From Halomonas alkalisoli (lineage in GTDB: Bacteria; Pseudomonadota; Gammaproteobacteria; Pseudomonadales; Halomonadaceae): a DNA stretch of 64,000 nucleotides. The DNA lies in assembly GCF_021412585.1 (NCBI RefSeq), contig NZ_JAKCMI010000028.1:124001-188000 (forward strand), read 5' to 3'. The notes below the pieces were generated by a model that saw nothing but the letters and a program-made list of their open reading frames with translations, did not search any database and had not been told where the DNA came from. Numbering within the stretch: the first letter of the stretch is position 1; each line of letters opens with the position of its first letter. This document shows positions 1 through 8,804 of the stretch, piece after piece. The position numbers and the translations under genes were made by a program.

Positions 1-1
1 C

Positions 2-154
2 GCACCGGGCGAGGCGATCTATCGCCAGCGCCGCCTGACGGCGACCTATCTGCACCTGTTCTTCCCCGACAACCCCGCCGCCGTGGCCCGCCTGTTCATG
101 CCGGGCCAGGCCAGCGAGACTCACTCCATCACCACACAGGAACTCCACGGATGA
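2..154 (+). CDS. cobB: Cobyrinate a,c-diamide synthase CobB, C-terminal end only
   Basis: Only the last 50 codons lie in the window; the gene begins upstream. The readable end contains the segment RLTATYLHLFFPDNP, which resembles the conserved C-terminal Tyr/His strand of the glutamine-amidotransferase domain of CobB/CobQ proteins. CobB amidates the a and c side chains of hydrogenobyrinic acid using glutamine and ATP, just before cobalt insertion. The stop overlaps the start of cobW in an ATGA, so the two are translationally coupled. The identity rests on a short stretch plus the operon context (cobW and cobN follow). Confidence 0.75.
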   Translation, partial: APGEAIYRQRRLTATYLHLFFPDNPAAVARLFMPGQASETHSITTQELHG

Positions 155-1251
155 ACCTGAACAAGATCCCCGCCACGGTGGTGACCGGCTTCCTGGGCAG
201 CGGCAAGACCACGCTGCTGGCCAGCCTGCTGCGTCAGGTCACCGGCAAGCGCATCGCCGTTATCGTCAACGAGTTCGGCGAGCAGGACATCGACTCCAGC
301 CTGCTGCGCGGCTGTGCCTTGAGCTGTGAAGAGGAAGGTAGCGCCCCCGTGGAATCGGAGAGCGGCATCTTCGAACTGGCCAACGGCTGCATCTGCTGCA
401 CCGTGGAGGAGGAGTTCCTGCCGGTGATGAAGAAGCTGATGGCGCGCCGCGACGACATCGACCATATCCTCATCGAGACCAGCGGCCTGGCCCTGCCCAA
501 GCCGCTGGTGCAGGCGTTCAACTGGCCGGAGGTGCGCCAGCACTGCACCGTGGATGCCATCATCACCCTGATCGACGGGCCAGCGGTGGCCGCCGGCCGC
601 TATGCCAGCGACGTCGGCAAGGTGGAGGCCCAGCGCCTGGCCGACGACTCCCTGGACCACGACCCCAGCCTGCGCGAACTGCTCGACGACCAGCTGAGCG
701 CCGCCGACCTGGTGCTGGTCAGCAAGACCGACCTGCTCGAGCCGGCCGACCGCAAGCGGGTGGAGGAACTGGTGGCCCAGCGGGTGCCGGCATCCGTCAA
801 GACGCTGTTCATCGACCAGAGCCTGGCCGCGGACAGCGCCCAGCTGGAAGCCCTGATGGGCATCGGCGCGGCGAGCGAGGAGAACATCGACCGCATCGAC
901 AACCACCACGATCGTCATCACGCCGAGGGGGCGCACCACGACCACGCCCACGACCATTTCGACTCCTGCGTGATCCGCCTGGGCGAGGTCGACGGCGACC
1001 TCCTGGCGGACAGCCTCCAGCAGCTGCTGAAAGCCCACGAGATCTATCGCGCCAAGGGTTTCGCGGCGATTCCGGGCAAGCCCATGCGCCGGGTGATCCA
1101 GGCCGTCGGCGAGCGTCTGGACGGCTACTTCGACCGCCTCTGGAGGCAGGACGAACCGCGCTGCACCCAGCTGGTGATCATCGGTCGGGCGCTGGACAAG
1201 CAGGCCCTGTACGCGGCCCTGGCGAGCGCCGAGATCGAAGCGACCGCCTGA
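151..1251 (+). CDS. cobW: CobW, cobalamin-biosynthesis GTPase/metallochaperone
   Basis: The 366-residue protein belongs to the G3E GTPase family of metal chaperones, thought to deliver cobalt to the CobN chelatase. It has an N-terminal P-loop at residues 13-20 (GFLGSGKT), the CxCC metal-binding motif at residues 80-83 (CICC), a SKTD guanine-recognition motif, and a histidine-rich stretch around residues 251-268 before the C-terminal CobW domain. It sits between cobB and cobN with overlapping start and stop codons on both sides, as expected for the cobalt-insertion step. Zinc chaperones of the same superfamily are the main alternative, but the operon position argues for the B12 role. Confidence 0.95.
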   Translation: MNLNKIPATVVTGFLGSGKTTLLASLLRQVTGKRIAVIVNEFGEQDIDSSLLRGCALSCEEEGSAPVESESGIFELANGCICCTVEEEFLPVMKKLMARRDDIDHILIETSGLALPKPLVQAFNWPEVRQHCTVDAIITLIDGPAVAAGRYASDVGKVEAQRLADDSLDHDPSLRELLDDQLSAADLVLVSKTDLLEPADRKRVEELVAQRVPASVKTLFIDQSLAADSAQLEALMGIGAASEENIDRIDNHHDRHHAEGAHHDHAHDHFDSCVIRLGEVDGDLLADSLQQLLKAHEIYRAKGFAAIPGKPMRRVIQAVGERLDGYFDRLWRQDEPRCTQLVIIGRALDKQALYAALASAEIEATA

Positions 1252-4200
1252 TGCATCTCTTCGCCGCCAAGCCCGGGGGCTTCGTCGAGGATGAGGGCAT
1301 CGTCGACCTGCAGCAGAGCCCCGCCGAGATCGTCATCCTGTCCGCCGCCGACAGCAGCCTCTCGGCGCTGGCCCAGGCGGCCGAGCGGCTGAGCGTGACG
1401 CTCGGCGACGACTACCCGACGGTGCGGCTGGCGAACTGGATGAACCTGGTCAAGCCCGCCGCCTACGACCTCTACGAGGACCGCGTGCTGGAACAGGCGC
1501 GGGTGGTGATCGTCTCGCTGCTGGGCGGCAGCGGCTACTGGCGCTACGGCCACGAGCGGTTGCTGGCCTGGGCCGCCGCTGTACGCGGGCGGCAGCTGAT
1601 CCTGGTGCCGGGCTGCGACGCCCCGGACGATGCCCTGCTGGAGGACTCCAGCGTGGCTTTCGCCTCGGCCCACCGGGTGTGGCGCTACCTGCGCGAGGGC
1701 GGGGTGGACAATGCCGAGCAGCTGCTGCGGTTTGTCGGCAGCGAGTGCTTTGGCCATGGATTGGACTGGCAGGAGCCCAGGGCGATTCCCGCGGCGCTGC
1801 TCTACATGCCACATGCCGCCACGCAACGGGAAGCAACACTGAATGAATGGATGGCACTGCGCGATCCCGAACGCCTGGTCTGCCTGCTGCTCTTCTACCG
1901 CAGCCATCTGCAGGGCGCCAACACCGCCATGCTGGATGGCCTGATCGAGGCGCTGCGGGAGCAGGGGCTCGAGCCGCTGGCGGTGGCCGTGGCGTCGCTC
2001 AAGGAGGAGGCCTGTGTGGCCTTCGTCAATCACCTCATCGAGCAGACCGGGGCCATGCTGGTGGTCAATACCACCAGTTTTTCCGTCAATCGCAGTGACG
2101 ACGACAAGGAGGCCCTGGGAGGGGATCCGTTCGAGGGGCGCTTCGCCGGGCAGTTCGTCGGCCGGCCGGTGGTGCTGCAGGCCATATTGGCGAGCAGCAC
2201 CGAGGAGGACTGGCAGGCCAAGGCCGGCGGCCTGCACAGTCGCGACGTGGCCATGCAGGTGGTGCTGCCGGAGATGGACGGCCGCGTCATCACCCGGGCG
2301 GTGGGCTTCAAGAGCGAGGCACACTACAGCGAGCGCTGCCAGCTGTCGGTGATCCGTCATTTGCTGCACCCCGAGCGCGCCGCCTTCGTGGCCACGCTGG
2401 CGCGCCGCGTATGTGGGTTACGCCAGACACCCAATGCCGACAAGCGCCTGGCGCTGGTGCTGGCCAACTACCCCAACCGCGATGGGCGCATCGGCAACGG
2501 CGTCGGCCTGGATACGCCGGCATCGACGCTACGCATCCTGCGGGCACTGGCCGAGGCGGGTTATCCGGTAGGCGACATGCCGGCAAACGGCGACGACCTC
2601 ATTCGCCTGCTGCAGGGCGCCGTCACCAACGATCGCGATGTGCTGGACCAGCGCGCTTGTTGGCAGAGCATCGGGCTCGACGACTATCTGGCGTGGTTCC
2701 GGACCCTGCCGGAAGCGCTGCAGGAAGCGGTATCCACACGCTGGGGCCCGCCGTCGGAGGACCCCAAGTGCCGCCAGGGCCGGCTGATGATCGCCGGAAT
2801 TCGCCTGGGGGAGACCTTCGTCGGCATACAGCCGGAGCGTGCTTTCACTCAAGGCCCCTGGCGCATCGACGACCCGGTCAAGAGCTACCACGACACCGAG
2901 CTGGTGCCGCCCCACAGCTACCTGGCGTTCTATCTCTGGCTGCGCGAGCACTACCGGGTGGATGCGGTGGTACATGTGGGCAAACACGGCAACCTGGAAT
3001 GGCTGCCGGGCAAGAGCACGGCGCTCTGTGCCGAGTGCTGGCCGGATATCGCCCTGGGGCCGCTGCCGCACTTCTATCCGTTTATCGTCAATGACCCGGG
3101 CGAGGGCGCCCAGGCCAAGCGCCGCAGCCAGGCGGTGATCATCGACCACCTGATGCCGCCGCTGGCCCGCGCCGAACTCTACGGCGCCATGGCGGAACTG
3201 GAAGCCCTGACCGACGAGTATTATCAGGCCCTGGGCATGGACCCGCGGCGCGAGACGCTGCTGCGCGAGCGGATCATCGCGCATCTGCGCCGCACCGGTA
3301 TCGACCAGGAGCTGGCCCAGAGCGGGAATAGCGCCGAGGGTAGCGATGACGAGCGCCTGCTCAACGAGCTGGACACCTACTTGTGCGATATCAAGGAGGC
3401 CCAGATCCGCCATGGCCTGCACGTGCTGGGCAGCGTGCCGCCGCGGGACAAGCAGGCGGGAACCCTGGCGGCCATCCTGCGCTTGCCGCGGGGCGAGACG
3501 CCGGCCCAGCGCGGCCTGCTGCACAACCTGGCGGACGACCTGGGGCTGGCCGCAGACTTCGATCCGCTGATGGCCGGGGCCGAGCCCTGGCACGGCCCGC
3601 GGCCGCCGGCCCTGGCCGAGCAGGACAGCTCCGCCTGGCGCACCGCCGCCGATACCCGCGAGCGCCTGGAGCTGCTCGCCCACCGGCTGATCGACGCCTA
3701 CGTGTTGGAGCCGGGCTGCCTGGCCACCCTGGCCCGGGATTACCCGGCCACCGCCGAGCAGTGCCGCTATGCCCGCGAGCGGCTGTGGGTCGCCATGCAG
3801 CGTGGCGCCGAGATGGAGATCCAGTCGCTGCTGGACGGCCTCGACGGTCTGTTCGTGCCGCCTGGGCCGAGCGGCGCCCCCAGCCGCGGGCGGCTGGACG
3901 TGCTGCCCACCGGGCGCAACTTCTACAGCGTCGATAACCGGGCGATACCCTCACCCGCGGCCTGGTCGCTGGGCGAGAAGTCGGCCCAGGCCTTCGTCGA
4001 GCGCTACCTGCAGGACCACGGCGACTACCCACGCCAGCTGGGGCTGTCGATTTGGGGCACCGCCACCATGCGCACCGGCGGTGACGATATCGCCCAGGCC
4101 TTCGCCCTGATGGGGGTACGGCCGCTCTGGTCGCTGGGCTCCCAGCGGGTGATCGATGTCGAGGTGATTCCCGCCATGCTGCTGGGCCGCCCCCGGGTGG

Positions 4201-5120
4201 ACGTCACCCTGCGGGTCTCTGGCTTCTTCCGCGATGCCTTTGCCAATGTCATTCGCCTGTTCGACCGGGCAGTGAGGGCGGTCGCCGAGTACGCCGAGCC
4301 AGGCGACGGCAACACCATCCGCGCGGCGGTGCTGGCGCGTCGCCAGGAGCTCGAAGGCCAGGGGCTCGCCCCGGATGCCGCCGCCCAGGAGGCTGGATAT
4401 CGTATCTTCGGCAGCAAGCCCGGCGAGTATGGCGCCGGCCTGAACCGCATGATCGACAGTCGCGCCTGGGACAGTGCCGACGACCTGGCCGAGGCCTATC
4501 TCGATGCCGGGGCCTACGCCTACGGCCAGTTCCCGGAGTCGGGGACCGCGGCGCGGCGGGCCTTCGAGGAACGGATCAAGGGCCTGGACGCGGTAATGCA
4601 CAACCAGGACAACCGCGAGCACGATATCCTCGATTCCAACGGCTACTACGAATTCCAGGGCGGCATAGCCAACGCCAGCCGGGCCCTCGGCGGGCAGGCG
4701 CCGACCATCTACCACGCCGATCACGCCAACCCGGCGCAGCCGCGCATGCGCACCCTCAAGGAGGAGCTGGCGCGGGTGATCCGCTCCCGGGTGCTCAATC
4801 CCAAGTGGATCGAGGCCATGCGTGAGCACGGCTACAAGGGCGCCGCCGAGATGGCCGCCACCGTCGACTACCTGTTCGCCTACGACGCCACCACCGATCT
4901 GGTCGCCGACTACCAGTACGCCCAGGTCAGCGAGGCGCTGGTGCTGGATCCGCGCAACCAGCAGTTCCTGCGCGAGCACAACCCGGCGGCGCTGGAGGAG
5001 ATGGCCGAGCGGCTGCTTGAGGCCGTTCAGCGAGGCCTGTGGCAGGAGCCTGGCGAGCAAGGGCCGGCCCTGCAGGCCCTGCTGCTTGAGATCGACGAGA
5101 CTCGGGAGCTCGCGCCATGA
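1251..5120 (+). CDS. cobN: Aerobic cobaltochelatase large subunit CobN
   Basis: At 1289 residues this matches the usual size of CobN, the large subunit that inserts Co(II) into hydrogenobyrinic acid a,c-diamide in the ATP-dependent aerobic pathway. The CobN/BchH signature HVGKHGNLEWLPGK begins near residue 575, and the C-terminal part carries the conserved NGYYEFQGG segment. The start overlaps the cobW stop (TGATG) and the stop overlaps cobG. The AAA-type partner subunits (CobS/CobT or ChlI/ChlD-like) are not next to it; cobG follows directly, so they must be elsewhere. No frameshift or gap is seen. Confidence 0.96.
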   Translation: MHLFAAKPGGFVEDEGIVDLQQSPAEIVILSAADSSLSALAQAAERLSVTLGDDYPTVRLANWMNLVKPAAYDLYEDRVLEQARVVIVSLLGGSGYWRYGHERLLAWAAAVRGRQLILVPGCDAPDDALLEDSSVAFASAHRVWRYLREGGVDNAEQLLRFVGSECFGHGLDWQEPRAIPAALLYMPHAATQREATLNEWMALRDPERLVCLLLFYRSHLQGANTAMLDGLIEALREQGLEPLAVAVASLKEEACVAFVNHLIEQTGAMLVVNTTSFSVNRSDDDKEALGGDPFEGRFAGQFVGRPVVLQAILASSTEEDWQAKAGGLHSRDVAMQVVLPEMDGRVITRAVGFKSEAHYSERCQLSVIRHLLHPERAAFVATLARRVCGLRQTPNADKRLALVLANYPNRDGRIGNGVGLDTPASTLRILRALAEAGYPVGDMPANGDDLIRLLQGAVTNDRDVLDQRACWQSIGLDDYLAWFRTLPEALQEAVSTRWGPPSEDPKCRQGRLMIAGIRLGETFVGIQPERAFTQGPWRIDDPVKSYHDTELVPPHSYLAFYLWLREHYRVDAVVHVGKHGNLEWLPGKSTALCAECWPDIALGPLPHFYPFIVNDPGEGAQAKRRSQAVIIDHLMPPLARAELYGAMAELEALTDEYYQALGMDPRRETLLRERIIAHLRRTGIDQELAQSGNSAEGSDDERLLNELDTYLCDIKEAQIRHGLHVLGSVPPRDKQAGTLAAILRLPRGETPAQRGLLHNLADDLGLAADFDPLMAGAEPWHGPRPPALAEQDSSAWRTAADTRERLELLAHRLIDAYVLEPGCLATLARDYPATAEQCRYARERLWVAMQRGAEMEIQSLLDGLDGLFVPPGPSGAPSRGRLDVLPTGRNFYSVDNRAIPSPAAWSLGEKSAQAFVERYLQDHGDYPRQLGLSIWGTATMRTGGDDIAQAFALMGVRPLWSLGSQRVIDVEVIPAMLLGRPRVDVTLRVSGFFRDAFANVIRLFDRAVRAVAEYAEPGDGNTIRAAVLARRQELEGQGLAPDAAAQEAGYRIFGSKPGEYGAGLNRMIDSRAWDSADDLAEAYLDAGAYAYGQFPESGTAARRAFEERIKGLDAVMHNQDNREHDILDSNGYYEFQGGIANASRALGGQAPTIYHADHANPAQPRMRTLKEELARVIRSRVLNPKWIEAMREHGYKGAAEMAATVDYLFAYDATTDLVADYQYAQVSEALVLDPRNQQFLREHNPAALEEMAERLLEAVQRGLWQEPGEQGPALQALLLEIDETRELAP

Positions 5121-6346
5121 CGACCAGCCAGCGGGGTAAGCCGGTTGCACCACGCATCAAGGGCTGGTGCCCTGGGGCGTGGCGACCCATGGCCAGCGGC
5201 GATGGGCTGCTGGTACGCGTGCGCCCTCCGCTGGGGCGACTCAGCCGCCACCAGATGCTGGCGCTGTGCGAGGCGGCCGAGACCTTCGGCAGCGGCCTGA
5301 TCGAGCTCACCAGCCGCGCCAACCTGCAGCTACGCGGCGTATCCGAGGCCAGTTGGCCCGGCCTGATGGATTTCCTCGTCGAGCATGGGCTGGTCGACCC
5401 GGACCCCCACAGCGAGCGCCGGCCCCAACTGCTGCTGGCACCGGACTGGCAGGCGGGCGACGCCACCTTTGAGGCGGTTCGGCTGCTGGAGGCCCGCCTC
5501 GACGAATTACCGGCACTGCCGGCCAAGTGGGGCCTGGCCATCGATGCCGGTGCGGCGCCGCTGCTGGGTGAGGTGTCCGCGGACCTGCGCATCGAGCGCG
5601 CGGCAGCAGGCGGTCTACAGCCGCGGGCTTCGGGCGGCCTGCAGTCGCGAGCTTCGGGCGGTCTATTAGTTCGCGCCGATGGGCGGGCGCTGGGCACCCC
5701 GGTGGACTCGCCCGCCGCCGCCGTCGAGCTGCTGATTCGGCTGGCGCACTGGTTCGTCGACAGCGGTGGACGGGAAGCCGGGCGAATGCGCCGCCACACG
5801 GCGCCATTGCCGGCCTGGGCACCGGCAGTCATGGCCCCCGCCGCGCCTGGCCCCCGGCTGGCATTGGGCCCCTATCTCGAAGGAAAGGGCCTGTGGGGCA
5901 GGGTAGTTGGCCTGCCGTTCGGGCGGGCCCCGGCCGCGGCGCTGCGTGCCGCTGTCGATTCAGCAGCGGTCAGCGCCGTGCGGGTAACGCCCTGGCGGCG
6001 CCTGCTGATTGAGGGCAAGGCGCCGACATCCGTCCCCGGGCTGCTGGATGATGAACGGGACCCGCGCTTAGGCGTGGATGTATGCCCGGGCGCTCCCCTC
6101 TGCGAGCAGGCCAGCGTCGAGACCTTGGCGCTGGCTGAGCGGTTGAGTGGCCGGACCGAGGGCAGCGTGCATGTCTCCGGCTGTGCCAAGGGCTGTGCCC
6201 GCCAGATGCCGGCCGATCTCTGCCTGAGCGGGCGGGACGGGCGCTACGACCTGATCGTCGGCGGCCGTGCCGATGGCACGCCGGTTGCCACCGGTCTCGA
6301 TGAGTCCGAGGCGCTGGAAATGGTTTCAAGACGGTGGGTTAGATGA
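5117..6346 (+). CDS. cobG: Precorrin-3B synthase CobG
   Basis: The 409-residue protein is related to sulfite and nitrite reductases and carries out the oxygen-dependent conversion of precorrin-3A to precorrin-3B, the step that defines the aerobic route. The N-terminal ferredoxin-like repeat contains LTSRANLQLRGV. The iron-sulfur ligands are visible as C323-x5-C329 and C356-x3-C360. Between the halves, around residues 165-188, lies a low-complexity insert made of three tandem 8-residue units (GGLQPRAS and variants) that is not expected in the family. It overlaps cobN by four bases (ATGA), and a structured repeat starts on the base after its stop codon. Confidence 0.93.
   Translation: MTTSQRGKPVAPRIKGWCPGAWRPMASGDGLLVRVRPPLGRLSRHQMLALCEAAETFGSGLIELTSRANLQLRGVSEASWPGLMDFLVEHGLVDPDPHSERRPQLLLAPDWQAGDATFEAVRLLEARLDELPALPAKWGLAIDAGAAPLLGEVSADLRIERAAAGGLQPRASGGLQSRASGGLLVRADGRALGTPVDSPAAAVELLIRLAHWFVDSGGREAGRMRRHTAPLPAWAPAVMAPAAPGPRLALGPYLEGKGLWGRVVGLPFGRAPAAALRAAVDSAAVSAVRVTPWRRLLIEGKAPTSVPGLLDDERDPRLGVDVCPGAPLCEQASVETLALAERLSGRTEGSVHVSGCAKGCARQMPADLCLSGRDGRYDLIVGGRADGTPVATGLDESEALEMVSRRWVR
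5609..5680 (+). repeat. Three in-frame 24-bp tandem repeats inside cobG
   Basis: Units at 5609-5632, 5633-5656 and 5657-5680 all begin GGCGGYCT. The first two end in CTTCG and differ at only a few positions; the third is more diverged. They encode GGLQPRAS, GGLQSRAS and GGLLVRAD. The period is a multiple of three, so copy-number change would keep the frame. They look like a minisatellite in a surface loop between CobG domains. Confidence 0.85.
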
Positions 6347-6445
6347 GCGCCGGGGACAAGGCGGAGCGAGGGTCTTTTGCCAGGGAAGGCAAAAGTAGCG
6401 CCCAGGGATGGGTTTACAGCGCCCTCGTGAAGGCTTGTTGCCGGC
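6347..6445 (+). repeat. Structured intergenic repeat, copy 1 (subtype A)
   Basis: This ~100-bp element begins on the base after the cobG stop. An outer stem pairs GCCGG/ACAAG/CGAGGG on the left with CCCTCG/CTTGT/CCGGC on the right. Inside it is a perfect 8-bp hairpin, CTTTTGCC (6374-6381) with GGCAAAAG (6388-6395) around the loop AGGGAA. A conserved single-stranded block, TAGCGCCCAGGGATGGG, follows. Related copies lie at 13411, 33418 and 59536, the first with the same stems and the others with compensated stem sequences. Confidence 0.9.
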
Positions 6446-6493
6446 AAAGCTCCCGGTTGAGAAAAACGCTGATGGTGTATCTGGAGAAAACGA

Positions 6494-7123
6494 ATGCCCC
6501 ACGTCTATGAAACGGATGGTCCGGCCATCTACCGGGAGTCCTTTTCCATCATCCGGCGCGAGGCCGAGTTGGCGCGCTTCGCGCCGGAAGAAGAGCCGGT
6601 GGCCGTGCGCATGATACATGCTGCCGGATTGGTGGAGCTCGCCGCACATATTCACTTTCGCGGCGACGCGGTGAACCGGGCCCGGGCGGCGCTAGAGAGT
6701 GGCGCGCCGATCCTGTGCGACGCGCGCATGGTCTCCGAGGGCATCACCCGCAAGCGCCTGCCGGCTGACAACGCCATCCTTTGCACCCTACACGACGAGC
6801 GGGTGCCCGACCTGGCCAGGGAGCTGTCCACCACCCGCTCGGCGGCGGCCGTGGAGCTCTGGCGGCCTCACCTGGAGGGGGCGGTGGTGGCAATCGGCAA
6901 TGCACCCACCGCCCTGTTCCACCTGTTGAACATGCTGGAAGACCCGGACTGCCCCCGCCCGGCGGCCATCATCGGCTGCCCGGTGGGCTTCGTGGGCGCC
7001 GCCGAATCCAAGCAGGCCCTGTGGGAGAGCGCCGCGGCGCCCTGCGTCGTCGTCCAGGGGCGACTCGGCGGCAGTGCGGTGACGGTGGCCGCCATCAATG
7101 CCATGGCGGATCGCAGCGAATGA
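6494..7123 (+). CDS. cobH: Precorrin-8X methylmutase CobH
   Basis: The 209-residue protein matches the usual length of CobH/CbiC, which moves the C-11 methyl group to C-12 and converts precorrin-8X to hydrogenobyrinic acid. The catalytic histidine is visible at residue 42 in MIHAAG, followed by the typical ILCDARMV strand and the C-terminal IIGCPVGFVGAAESK segment. The start is supported by GGAG seven bases upstream. The gene follows cobG after a 147-base gap filled by a structured repeat, and its stop overlaps the cobI start. Confidence 0.96.
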   Translation: MPHVYETDGPAIYRESFSIIRREAELARFAPEEEPVAVRMIHAAGLVELAAHIHFRGDAVNRARAALESGAPILCDARMVSEGITRKRLPADNAILCTLHDERVPDLARELSTTRSAAAVELWRPHLEGAVVAIGNAPTALFHLLNMLEDPDCPRPAAIIGCPVGFVGAAESKQALWESAAAPCVVVQGRLGGSAVTVAAINAMADRSE

Positions 7124-7860
7124 GCCTCGGAACCATGAAGCCGGGCACCATCCACGGGGTCGGCCTCGGGCCCGGCAGCCAGGACCTGATGAGCGTGCGG
7201 GCCGACCGGCTTATCCGCGGGGCGTCGCATGTCGCCTATTTCCGCAAGAAGGGCCGCACCGGCCATGCCCGCAGTATCGTGGAAGGCTTGATCGCGTCTG
7301 ATGCCATCGAGCTGCCGATGGAGTACCCGGTCACCACCGAGATCCCCTTCGACGACCCCCGCTACAACGAGCTGCTGGCGGCCTTCTACGAACGCCACGT
7401 CGCCCAGCTGACCGAGATCGCCGAGGCCGGCCAGGATGTGGTGGTGCTGTGTGAGGGCGACCCGTTCTTCTACGGCTCCTTCATGCATCTCTATACACGG
7501 CTGCAGGGACGGGTGCCGGTAGCGGTGGTGCCCGGTATCACCGGCATGTCCGCCGCCTGGACCGCCACCGGGCGGCCGGTGACCTGGGGCGACGACATCC
7601 TGACCGTGCTGATGGGCACCCTGCCGGAGGCGATGCTGGTGGAGCGCATCGCCCAGACCGATGCCCTGGTGGTGATGAAGATCGGTCGCAACCTGGACAA
7701 GGTCAGGCGAGCCCTGGCCCGGACCGGCCGTGAGGACGAGGCCTGGCTGATCGAATACGCCGCCATGCCCCAGCAGCGGATCCTGCCACTACACGAAGTG
7801 GGCGACAGCGTGCCGTACTTTTCCATTCTGCTGATTCATGGCAACGGGAGGCGGCCATGA
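7120..7860 (+). CDS. cobI: Precorrin-2 C20-methyltransferase CobI
   Basis: This 246-residue SAM-dependent methyltransferase adds the C-20 methyl to precorrin-2. The N-terminal GVGLGPGSQDLMSVRA glycine loop, the CEGDPFFYGSF motif and the VVPGITGMSAAW strand are all hallmarks of the CobI/CbiL family. The start at 7120 overlaps the cobH stop in ATGA; an in-frame ATG at 7135 is a possible alternative. Much longer upstream readings in this frame run through cobH and are not credible. The stop overlaps cobJ by four bases. Confidence 0.95.
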   Translation: MSLGTMKPGTIHGVGLGPGSQDLMSVRADRLIRGASHVAYFRKKGRTGHARSIVEGLIASDAIELPMEYPVTTEIPFDDPRYNELLAAFYERHVAQLTEIAEAGQDVVVLCEGDPFFYGSFMHLYTRLQGRVPVAVVPGITGMSAAWTATGRPVTWGDDILTVLMGTLPEAMLVERIAQTDALVVMKIGRNLDKVRRALARTGREDEAWLIEYAAMPQQRILPLHEVGDSVPYFSILLIHGNGRRP

Positions 7861-8663
7861 GCGAGGAAGCGGTTGGTGGCTGGTTGAAAGTGGTCGGCCT
7901 GGGCCCGGGCGGCGATGCGCTGATCACCCCCGAGGTCTCTGCCGCGCTGGCGGATGCCACCGATGTGGTGGGCTACGTACCCTATGTCGAGCGGGTGGCG
8001 CCGCGGCCGGGGCTGACGCGCCACGGCTCGGACAATCGCGAGGAGATCCGCCGGGCCGAGCAGGCGCTGCAGCTGGCCGCCACTGGCCATCGGGTGGTGG
8101 TGGTCTCGTCAGGCGACCCCGGCGTATTCGCCATGGCCGCGGCCCTCTTCGAGGCGCTGGAGGCGAGCGAGCCGGCGTGGCGGGCGCTGGACATCCAGGT
8201 GCTGCCGGGTATCTCCGCCATGCTGGCCGCCAGCGCGCGGGTGGGAGCGCCGCTGGGGCACGATTTCTGCTGTATCAACCTCTCCGACAACCTCAAGCCC
8301 TGGGCGCTGATCGAGAAGCGCCTGCGGCTGGCCGCCGAGGCCGACTTCGCCATGGCCTTCTACAACCCCCGCTCCCGGGCACGGCCGGAGGGGTTCGAAC
8401 GCGCCCTTGAGGTATTGCGAGAGGCCTGCGGGCGGGAGCGTTTTATCGTGTTCGCCCGGGCCGTCTCCATGCCTGAGGAGTCCCTGCGGGTCACGACCCT
8501 CGGCGAGGCTACGCCGGAGATGGCCGATATGCGCACCCTGGTGATGGTGGGCTCCAGCCAGACCCGTCTCATCCAGCGCCATGCCGGAGGTGCCGAGAGT
8601 GCCGAGCGTGAGAGCACGCCCTGGGTTTATACGCCGCGCTCGGTGTCAGGGGCGGGCTCATAA
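7857..8663 (+). CDS. cobJ: Precorrin-3B C17-methyltransferase CobJ
   Basis: The 268-residue enzyme methylates C-17 and drives ring contraction to precorrin-4. It shows the family glycine loop (VVGLGPGGDALITPE), the SSGDPGVFAMA motif, VLPGISAMLAASARVGAPLGHDF and the FYNPRSRARP signature. It overlaps cobI by four bases. Its TAA stop at 8661-8663 directly abuts a 141-bp inverted-repeat element, beyond which cobK runs in the opposite direction. Confidence 0.95.
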   Translation: MSEEAVGGWLKVVGLGPGGDALITPEVSAALADATDVVGYVPYVERVAPRPGLTRHGSDNREEIRRAEQALQLAATGHRVVVVSSGDPGVFAMAAALFEALEASEPAWRALDIQVLPGISAMLAASARVGAPLGHDFCCINLSDNLKPWALIEKRLRLAAEADFAMAFYNPRSRARPEGFERALEVLREACGRERFIVFARAVSMPEESLRVTTLGEATPEMADMRTLVMVGSSQTRLIQRHAGGAESAERESTPWVYTPRSVSGAGS

Positions 8664-8804
8664 GAGGGCGTTTACAAATGTCACGAGCGACGGTCAGGCA
8701 AGGCGAAATTAGCCGAAAAAGCGGAGTTTACGAGGTGTTAAATGAGCATTTTAAGGCTGATTTCAACGATGCATGGCCGAGCGCAGTAATTTGTAAACGT
8801 CCTC
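8664..8804. mobile_element. MITE-like element with 16-bp terminal inverted repeats
   Basis: The left end, GAGGGCGTTTACAAAT (8664-8679), and the right end, ATTTGTAAACGTCCTC (8789-8804), are inverted repeats matching at 15 of 16 positions. The 141-bp element has no plausible gene and is clearly less GC-rich than its surroundings. It fills the space between the convergent cobJ and cobK genes: it starts right after the cobJ stop, and its last base is the first base of the cobK stop triplet on the plus strand. No clear target duplication is visible (flanks TAA and TAT). It could also act as a bidirectional terminator hairpin. Calling it mobile is inference. Confidence 0.65.

Noticed and set aside
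6347..6493. Cobalamin riboswitch upstream of cobH
   Set aside because: The gap is explained by the structured repeat; no B12-box-like core was recognised here or in the cobO-bluB gap.
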